Both the position numbers and the translations under genes were made by a program. From contig NZ_JAMXIC010000012.1 of NCBI RefSeq assembly GCF_027587375.1, forward strand, positions 66,133 to 130,132: a stretch of DNA of 64,000 nt. Reading direction: 5' to 3'. Under the pieces are notes generated by a model. It saw only the letters and a program-made list of their open reading frames with translations. It had not been told where the DNA came from and made no database searches. This DNA is from Arthrobacter sp. B2a2-09. Lineage in GTDB: Bacteria; Actinomycetota; Actinomycetes; Actinomycetales; Micrococcaceae. Shown in pieces: positions 58,264-64,000 of the stretch (within the stretch, counting starts at the first letter, position 1; each line of letters starts with the position of its first letter).

Positions 58264-58271
58264 ATGGAAGT

Positions 58272-59669
58272 TCAAAGCCGCACCGGTTCAAACGACTCCG
58301 AACGCACCGGCGTCGCGAGGCCCAGGTTCTCGCGGAGGGTTGAACCGACGTACTCCGTGGGGTACACGCCGCGTTCCTGCAGCTCGGGCACCAAGTGGTT
58401 CACGATGTCATCCAGGCCCGTGGGGATGAGCCATGGCGAGATGTTGAAGCCGTCCACGGCACCCACGCGGGCGTATTCGGCCAGGGTGTCGGCCACGGCT
58501 GTGTAGGATCCTGTGAACGTCGCGTCCACCCTGGAAGTCTTGGAGCTCACGAACTGCCGGATGGACAGTCCCTTCTCCTTGGCCTCGGCGCGCCATTGTT
58601 CGGTGAGTTGCCGGGCCTTGGCACCGTGGAAGCCGCTCCCACGCGTCTCGGAGGTCTCCTCCACCACAGGATCGATCTCCGGAAGCGGACCATCAGGATC
58701 GTAGGCAGACAGCTCACGGCCCCAGAACTGCTCCAGATACGCGACCGCCTGCTGCGGGCCGATCTGTAGGCTGCGGACCCATTCCTTCTTCTCGCGTGCT
58801 TCCTCGTCGGTCGCCGCGAGGATGAACTCGCTGGCCGGCATGATTTGGACGTCGTTGGCACCCCGTCCGGCAGCCAGGGAGCGCGAGACGATATCAGCGC
58901 GGAACTCCACGGCGTCGTCGAACTTCGGGTGCGCCGAGAAAATGACATCCGCTTGGCGGGCGGCGAAGTCGCGGCCTTCCGGGGAATCGCCGGCTTGGAA
59001 CAGCACTGGCCTGTACTGGGCGCTGCGCGGCAGCCGGGGCGTGACGTCCACGGAATAGTGCTGGCCGGAGTGGTGCACTCGCCGCGCATGGCCGGGAACC
59101 GCCCATGAATCCGCGGCAACGGACGAGGAGACCGCTTCGTCCTCCCACGAATCCCAGATCTTCTTGGCCGTCTCCACGAAGGCCTCGGCATGGACGTAGC
59201 GATCGGCGTGGTCCAGGTAGCCGCCCCGCCGGAAGTTGGCACCGGTCCAGGCATTGTCCGTGGTCACGACGTTCCAGGCTGCGCGGCCGCCGGAGAGCAA
59301 GTCGAGCGAGGCGAGCCTGTGGGCGAGGTCAGCAGGATCGTTGTACGTGGTGTTCTGCGTAGCCACGAGCCCGATGTTGGACGTCACCGACGCGAGCGCC
59401 GCGAGCATGGTCTGCGCGTCGGGCCTGCCCGCGACGTCCAGGGCGTGCGGTCGTCCGAGGTGTTCCCGCAAGCGCAGGCCCTCCCCCAGGAAGAAGGCCG
59501 CGAACAGCCCGCGTTCGGCAGTCTGGGCGATCCTCCGGAACGACTCAAAATCGGTCTGCGAGCCGGACTCGGGCGCCTTCCAGATGGTGCCGGAATTGAC
59601 GCCCTGGAAGAAGATTCCGAACTGGATCTTCCCGCTCGGCTGGAATTTAGCACGGTTGTGCTGTGTCAT
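58272..59669 (-). CDS. LLM flavin monooxygenase, NtaA/DmoA-like
   Basis: The 465-residue protein belongs to the large NtaA/SnaA/DszA/DmoA branch of luciferase-like monooxygenases: KIQFGIFFQGVNSGTIWKAP at the start, LDLLSGGRAAWNVVTTDNAW near residue 124 and VLFQAGDSPEGRDFAARQAD near 220. Members use FMNH2 to cleave C-N or C-S bonds of small organics. It is the last gene of the six-gene operon and ends near a type-B palindrome. The substrate is unknown. Confidence 0.9.
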   Translation of the reverse strand: MTQHNRAKFQPSGKIQFGIFFQGVNSGTIWKAPESGSQTDFESFRRIAQTAERGLFAAFFLGEGLRLREHLGRPHALDVAGRPDAQTMLAALASVTSNIGLVATQNTTYNDPADLAHRLASLDLLSGGRAAWNVVTTDNAWTGANFRRGGYLDHADRYVHAEAFVETAKKIWDSWEDEAVSSSVAADSWAVPGHARRVHHSGQHYSVDVTPRLPRSAQYRPVLFQAGDSPEGRDFAARQADVIFSAHPKFDDAVEFRADIVSRSLAAGRGANDVQIMPASEFILAATDEEAREKKEWVRSLQIGPQQAVAYLEQFWGRELSAYDPDGPLPEIDPVVEETSETRGSGFHGAKARQLTEQWRAEAKEKGLSIRQFVSSKTSRVDATFTGSYTAVADTLAEYARVGAVDGFNISPWLIPTGLDDIVNHLVPELQERGVYPTEYVGSTLRENLGLATPVRSESFEPVRL

Positions 59670-59678
59670 GTTCTCTCC

Positions 59679-60893
59679 TCAGTTTTCCGAGCCAACGACG
59701 GCGGCACCCGAGCCAACGACGGCGGCGCCCGCCGCCGCGCCCATGCCCGCTTGCCCGTAACGGCTCACAGGCCGTCCCAGTCGCAGCAACTCCCTGAACG
59801 TGCCGCCCTGGACAACAGGCTGAAGCGCCCCGCGGCGACGAAGCTCAGGCAGCACCAGCTGCGCCAGCTCCTCGAGCTCTACGTCCAGGACAGCCGGATG
59901 CAGCCGCACGCCGTCGGCCACCGCCAGCAACTCGGCGAGGAAATCCACCAGTTCCGCGGCCGTACCGACGAAGCGCGCACGGGAACTGGACCAGGGAGTA
60001 AACGCGTCCAATTCGGCGAGCCGCGCGGAGGCGCTTTGCCCGCGCGAGTCAAGGACGACGTCGAGCTCTGCCACTACCGCCGGGCCGTCCGCAAGAGCGG
60101 CGTCGCCCCCAATAACGGCGCCCCCATCAACAGTTCGACGCACATCCGCCACCTCTGCGGCAAGAAGTGAAGGCGTCGGAGCGGACACTAGCACCACGTC
60201 CGAAGGAAGCAAGCCAGCCTGCGCAACCACGGGCAACTGCCCCTGCAGCGGGCGCGGAATGATGGAGGGTCCCTTCACGGAATACCCGGCCCGGGCGAAA
60301 TCGGCCGGTGTCTCGAAGTCGACGTAGTGCAGTTTGTCGAGGTCAAGGTACCGCCCGGTGGGGACGTCGCGGATCACGGCGTCGTCCTCCCAGGAATCCC
60401 AGAGCCGCCGGCTCACTTCTACCGATGCCGCGGCCTCCTGCGCCAGCGCGGCACCTTCAACAAAAGAGCGCCCGACGGCGGCAGCCTCCTCCGCGGAGCC
60501 GCTCACCGCAACGAGCCAACCGGCCCGTCCGCCGGAGACATAGTCCAGGCTCGCCAGCTGCGTGGAGATGTGGAAGGGCTCGGTGTAGACGGTATCCACT
60601 TCCGGGACCAGCACGATGGAACTCGTGACCGGCCCTGCGAAGGCGGCGCGCTGCAGGGCGTTCAGGCGGCCGGCAACATCGGATTCAGCAACACCACTCA
60701 CAGGCCCATCGGCGAACGTCGCGACGTGGAAGCCGGCCGATTCCGCCGCCAGCACCGTGCTCCGGATCCGCGAACCGTTCAGCAACTCATCCGGGGCATG
60801 CCGGGCTTTGCGCCAGGCAGCGGGGTGGGCGCCATCGCCGTCGAGCTCCAAGGCCAAGAATCCGGGCTGGCCCAGACGAGGGATGCCGCTCAT
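59679..60893 (-). CDS. LLM-class flavin monooxygenase
   Basis: The 404-residue luciferase-like protein has QPGFLALELDGDGAHPAAWR, STQLASLDYVSGGRAGWLVA near residue 108 and RRLWDSWEDDAVIRDVPTGR near 160, which relate it to its downstream neighbour. It appears shortened and divergent in the C-terminal third. The C-terminus ends in an AAVVGSGAAVVGSEN repeat coded by an 18-bp duplication. Its ATG overlaps the DUF1684 stop (ATGA), so it is translationally coupled. It may be a partner or a paralogue with altered specificity. Confidence 0.85.
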   Translation of the reverse strand: MSGIPRLGQPGFLALELDGDGAHPAAWRKARHAPDELLNGSRIRSTVLAAESAGFHVATFADGPVSGVAESDVAGRLNALQRAAFAGPVTSSIVLVPEVDTVYTEPFHISTQLASLDYVSGGRAGWLVAVSGSAEEAAAVGRSFVEGAALAQEAAASVEVSRRLWDSWEDDAVIRDVPTGRYLDLDKLHYVDFETPADFARAGYSVKGPSIIPRPLQGQLPVVAQAGLLPSDVVLVSAPTPSLLAAEVADVRRTVDGGAVIGGDAALADGPAVVAELDVVLDSRGQSASARLAELDAFTPWSSSRARFVGTAAELVDFLAELLAVADGVRLHPAVLDVELEELAQLVLPELRRRGALQPVVQGGTFRELLRLGRPVSRYGQAGMGAAAGAAVVGSGAAVVGSEN

Positions 60894-61735
60894 TGCTGTT
60901 CCTGCCTTTCGTAAGGAATCCGTTCGCCGGCTTCAATCGACACGTTCAGCCGGTTCTCGGCAGGCGGGAGCGGGCACGTTGCAAGGTCCGTGTATGCGCA
61001 GGGCAGGTTGACGGCACGGTTGAAGTCGAGCACCACGGAGCCGTCCGCTTCCGGGGTCACGGTGAGCGAGCGATTGGCCGAGTAGGTGGTCTTGCCCGAG
61101 GTCGCATCCGTGAACAGCACCGAGAGTGTGCCGGGCGCATGTCCGTTGAAGGCGGTCAGCACCAAGTCCTGGCCGGCGAGCGTGAAATGGAGCTCGCCCG
61201 GTGCTTCGTAGACGTGCTGGATGCCTTCGACGGCGGCACCCACCGTGGTAGGACGCGGAGTTTCGAACGGCACGAACGTACCGATCACAGCGAACGATGC
61301 ATCCGGTGCGTACGCCGCTGTGCCGCGGTATTCGTTGAGCAGCGGGTTTCCGGGGTGCCGCGGCCGGACGATGTACTCGCCGCCGCGCTTGGCGAGTTCG
61401 ACGACGGCGTCCCCCGCCTTGAGGTTGATGCCGTCGCGTTCGGCGATGGGGCCGAACGTGACGGTGGTCCCGGCGTCGTCAGGGTTGAGTTCGTGGCCGT
61501 CTCGAAGCAGGCTCTCGCCTGGCCCCAAAACCACGGTGACCACGTCTTTCTCCACACTCCAGATGCCGGGCACCCCGTCCAGCGGGCTGGCTGAGGCGTC
61601 AAGCCAGTGCAGGTGCGTGACGGCCAGGAATCCGTGCGGATCGGCCCGGTGGCGTTCGTGCGCGGAGTGCCATTCCTGCCACGCGGCGGCAAAGGCCGCG
61701 GTGGTGGACGTAGCCGTTTCAGTGGGCGTAGGCAT
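60890..61735 (-). CDS. DUF1684 domain protein
   Basis: The 281-residue protein matches DUF1684: AWQEWHSAHERHRADPHGFL near residue 18, the THLHWLDASASPLDGVPGIW segment and, near the end, LDFNRAVNLPCAYTDLATCP, the family's strongest block with its cysteines. Function is unknown; the family often sits next to LLM monooxygenases. ATG 61735 has AGGAG five bases upstream. It overlaps the previous gene by 17 bases and the next by four. Confidence 0.9.
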   Translation of the reverse strand: MPTPTETATSTTAAFAAAWQEWHSAHERHRADPHGFLAVTHLHWLDASASPLDGVPGIWSVEKDVVTVVLGPGESLLRDGHELNPDDAGTTVTFGPIAERDGINLKAGDAVVELAKRGGEYIVRPRHPGNPLLNEYRGTAAYAPDASFAVIGTFVPFETPRPTTVGAAVEGIQHVYEAPGELHFTLAGQDLVLTAFNGHAPGTLSVLFTDATSGKTTYSANRSLTVTPEADGSVVLDFNRAVNLPCAYTDLATCPLPPAENRLNVSIEAGERIPYERQEQQ

Positions 61736-62879
61736 TGCTTCTCCTATGGTCGGCGTGGTCTGCGGTGACGGTTTCGGCTGCGTCCGGTGACGTGGCGCCC
61801 GCGAATTCCGGACGACCGCCGTAAGGGTCTGCGGGCTCCCACAGCGTGGTGGGCGCGGCGGCACGGACGGCCGGGATGACCTCGAGCGCGAACCGCTCCA
61901 GGATCTCTAACTGCTGCTCGAAAGGCAGCGTGGTGGGCAAGGAAATGGATTGAAGGTCGTGCCGGTAGAGCGAGTGGTAGCTCAGGATCTTGTCGATGAC
62001 CTGCTCCGGGCTGCCCACGAGCGCGGGCCCTTCAGCTACAGCGTGGTCGATGTCCCGGAACGGCGAATTGTTGCCCGGGACGTTTCGTCCAATCGTCAGG
62101 GCCTCGTAGACGGGCCCGAACTGGCGCTTGGCTTCCTGCGTGGTGTCCGCGATGAACACCCCGCCGGCGCCGGAACCCGAACCGAGGTACTGGTGGCGAG
62201 GATCGTGGCCGTGGCGTTCGTATTCCTCGCGGTAGTGGTCGATCAGGATCTTGTAGTTCTCGCGGGGCTGAATGGCATTCGCGGTGAACAGCGGGTCGCC
62301 CCATTGTGCGGCGAGCGCGGCGGAAGTCAGGGTTGTAGCCGAGCCGTGCCAAATCCGCGGCGAACCTGCGAAAGGACGCGGCGTCGTCGTGGTCGGGTCA
62401 GTCAACGCTGGCCGGAAGCGGCCCGCCCAGGTGACGCCCTCTTCACGCCACAGCCGCCGCAGCAAGCCATACTTCTCGGCGAGCAGCTCCCACTGGTCGT
62501 CGAGCGAGAGCCCGAACAGAGGGTACTGCAGCACTTCGTTGCCCTTGCCGATCACGAGTTCCAGGCGGCCCCGGCTCAGCTGATCGATCGTGGCGTAGTC
62601 TTCGGCCACCCGCACGGGATCCAGCACGGACAAAACGGTGACGCCGGTCTGCAATCGAATTCGGTTGGTGACGGCCGCGATTGCGGCGAGGACCGTCGTC
62701 GGGGACGAAGAGATGAACTCTCCGGCATGCCGCTCGCCCACTGCGAAACTGTCAAAACCCAATTCCTCGGCCCGGCGGGCAGTCTGCACCACTTGGTTGA
62801 GCCGCTCCGCCGTCGAGACGATTTCCCCCGTCACCGGGTTCTTCAGGTGCGGGATGATGTCGAGTACCTGGAACTTCAT
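61719..62879 (-). CDS. LLM-class flavin-dependent monooxygenase
   Basis: The 386-residue protein is a classical luciferase-like oxidoreductase: MKFQVLDIIPHLKNPVTGEI, ELGFDSFAVGERHAGEFISS near residue 39, DQLSRGRLELVIGKGNEVLQ near 98 and a C-terminal PEQVIDKILSYHSLYRHDLQ. The ATG overlaps the binding-protein stop (ATGA). It lies between transport and DUF1684 genes, so it probably oxidises the imported compound. Confidence 0.9.
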   Translation of the reverse strand: MKFQVLDIIPHLKNPVTGEIVSTAERLNQVVQTARRAEELGFDSFAVGERHAGEFISSSPTTVLAAIAAVTNRIRLQTGVTVLSVLDPVRVAEDYATIDQLSRGRLELVIGKGNEVLQYPLFGLSLDDQWELLAEKYGLLRRLWREEGVTWAGRFRPALTDPTTTTPRPFAGSPRIWHGSATTLTSAALAAQWGDPLFTANAIQPRENYKILIDHYREEYERHGHDPRHQYLGSGSGAGGVFIADTTQEAKRQFGPVYEALTIGRNVPGNNSPFRDIDHAVAEGPALVGSPEQVIDKILSYHSLYRHDLQSISLPTTLPFEQQLEILERFALEVIPAVRAAAPTTLWEPADPYGGRPEFAGATSPDAAETVTADHADHRRSNAYAH

Positions 62880-63859
62880 TTCGCTACCCCGAAGTTTGCT
62901 TCAGTGACGGTCTTGGATTCCGGCAAGGCTTCCTCGGTCAGGCCCCAGCGATCCAGGACCTTGCCGTAGGAACCGTCCTTGATGGCCGAATTCAGGGCAT
63001 CCGTGATGGCCGGGGCCAGGCCGTTGCCTTTGAGGGTGGTAGCCGCGACGAGTGTCTCGGAGGGCCAACCTGCGTTGACCTTGCCCACCACTTTGAGGTC
63101 GTTCCGGGTGTTTTCCCGGTAGGACACCGACGGGTAGGGTGCGATGTTCAAGTCCGTCCGGCCGGAGGAGAGCGCCAGGATGGTGTCGGCGTCGGAAGAG
63201 TAGTACTGCAGGGTTGCCGGCGCCTTGCCGCGGGACTCGAGGTCCTTGTTCCAGGCCAGGAGGATCTTCTCCTGGTTGGTGCCCGAGCCCACCGAGACCT
63301 TCAGCCCCGAGATGTCGTCCGCGCCCTTGATGTTGTACGTGGACGACTTCTTGGCTTCGAAGCCCATGTATGCGGCGCGGTAGGTGGAGAAGTCGAAGAG
63401 TTTCACCCGGTCCTTGTTGATCCCCACGTTCGAGAACACCGCTTCGAAATCCCCGGACTGCGTCTTGAGCGGCCAGTTCTCCCAGGAGGTGACCTGCACG
63501 TCCAGCGCGAGGCCCAGCTTGTCGGCCACGAGCTGCGCGATGTCCACTTCCACTCCGATGGGGGTCTTGTTGTCCGTCGCGTAGAAGGACAGCGGGATGG
63601 ATCCGGCCGTGGTGGCAACGGTCAGTTTGCCGTCCTTGCCGATCGCCGCGGGAACCGCGGCCGCCGCGGCGGGGTCCTTCTGCGCCCGGATGCGATTCTG
63701 CTCGGGCGAGGTGTTGTAGACGACGCCGTTGCGGGCAGCACTCGCGGACGGGCTGGCTCCAGCAGCGGACGCGCCGGGGTCGGAGCACCCGGCGAGCGCC
63801 GGAAGTACGACGGCGGGCAGCACCGCGAGCGCCAGAAGCCTGGTTTTAATGCTTGGCAT
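62876..63859 (-). CDS. Substrate-binding lipoprotein of an amino-acid-type ABC transporter
   Basis: The 327-residue lipoprotein has a signal peptide ending LAGC (C25) and a family-3 solute-binding domain: KLTVATTAGSIPLSFYATDN, GVEVDIAQLVADKLGLALDV and GSYGKVLDRWGLTEEALPES. GAGGAA lies upstream of ATG 63859. It follows the ATPase gene and precedes the monooxygenases, so it most likely captures their substrate. It is paralogous to the orphan protein encoded at 49555-50535. Confidence 0.92.
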   Translation of the reverse strand: MPSIKTRLLALAVLPAVVLPALAGCSDPGASAAGASPSASAARNGVVYNTSPEQNRIRAQKDPAAAAAVPAAIGKDGKLTVATTAGSIPLSFYATDNKTPIGVEVDIAQLVADKLGLALDVQVTSWENWPLKTQSGDFEAVFSNVGINKDRVKLFDFSTYRAAYMGFEAKKSSTYNIKGADDISGLKVSVGSGTNQEKILLAWNKDLESRGKAPATLQYYSSDADTILALSSGRTDLNIAPYPSVSYRENTRNDLKVVGKVNAGWPSETLVAATTLKGNGLAPAITDALNSAIKDGSYGKVLDRWGLTEEALPESKTVTEANFGVAK

Positions 63860-63872
63860 TTTCAAAGATTCC

Positions 63873-64000
63873 TCAGATGTTGAAAGCTGGTTCGATGACT
63901 TTGGAGAAGAAGCTCCGCGTCCGGGGTTCACGGGGATTCGCAAAGATCTCCTGGGGACTGCCTTGCTCCACGATTTGGCCCTCATCCATGAAAACCACGG
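63873..64000 (-). CDS. C-terminal end of an ABC transporter ATPase (GlnQ-like), partial
   Basis: The last 42 codons of a polar-amino-acid-type ABC ATPase: VVFMDEGQIVEQGSPQEIFA followed by NPREPRTRSFFSKVIEPAFN. The MDEGQIVEQGxPxEIF block follows the H-loop in such ATPases. The gene continues beyond the window. It ends 13 bases before the binding-protein start and is the first visible gene of the operon. Confidence 0.88.
   Translation of the reverse strand, partial: VVFMDEGQIVEQGSPQEIFANPREPRTRSFFSKVIEPAFNI

Overview
The window is a high-GC, gene-dense piece of actinobacterial chromosome. The gene content and style (a fused MrpA/MrpB antiporter, GH15 trehalase-like enzyme, YkoE/D/C thiamine-precursor importer, DUF4235, bifunctional-type dcd, ROK-controlled nag genes, probable leaderless mRNAs, GTG/TTG starts) suggest a soil Micrococcaceae of the Arthrobacter/Paenarthrobacter/Pseudarthrobacter group. 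This is inference from gene content, not a database match.

Layout. 1-5.8 kb: cardiolipin synthase, an aminodeoxychorismate-lyase-like enzyme, a DinB protein, an ArsB-like permease, a PRC-barrel protein with a His/Pro-rich tail, and a lipoprotein. 5.9-8.6 kb: a tightly overlapping GMC oxidoreductase / PAS / DUF985-cupin operon. 8.7-10.8 kb: ornithine cyclodeaminase-like gene with an Lrp regulator. 10.9-12.9 kb: a SAM riboswitch heading a DUF1737 / rhodanese / metZ operon. 12.9-16.6 kb: a YbdK-type ligase, a MurA-like enzyme fused to an XRE DNA-binding domain, and a GNAT. 16.7-19.9 kb: a complete ECF importer for a thiamine precursor under a TPP riboswitch. 20.1-27.6 kb: a Nudix gene, DUF4235, and a six-gene Mrp cation/proton antiporter operon. 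27.8-33.2 kb: an MFS exporter, then a ROK regulator / NagZ-like GH3 / NagB set for amino-sugar recycling, with a palindromic operator. 33.3-38.3 kb: a KhtT/KhtU-like antiporter pair, dcd, a secreted CAP/FG-GAP protein and an SRPBCC protein. 38.5-45.0 kb: tRNA-Gly, a tiny basic protein, an N5-(carboxyethyl)ornithine synthase-like enzyme, transporters, LysR and TetR regulators and panD. 45.1-53.4 kb: an OtsB-like/GH15 fusion, LLM flavin oxidoreductase, an orphan substrate-binding lipoprotein, a frameshifted D-2-hydroxyacid dehydrogenase, GNATs and Nudix.

53.4-58.2 kb looks accessory and partly decayed. It holds an unknown membrane protein, a regular direct-repeat array, an RHH/BrnT-like toxin-antitoxin pair, an ABC-F protein, a heptamer microsatellite and an SDR pseudogene. 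58.3-64 kb is one long minus-strand operon: amino-acid-type ABC transporter ATPase (cut by the window end), substrate-binding lipoprotein, LLM monooxygenase, DUF1684 protein and two more LLM monooxygenases. It plausibly imports and oxidatively cleaves a small N- or S-containing organic compound.

The strongest unexplained signal is a dispersed family of long palindromes. Seven copies share a hairpin core (GTCGTTTT ... AAAACGAC) but carry two different outer-arm types. All four type-A copies sit exactly between convergent gene pairs and sometimes supply the stop codons; the type-B copies sit between tandem genes. Other repeats also cluster at convergent gene ends (nested GACGCTCGCTCAC copies, a 57-bp triplicate).
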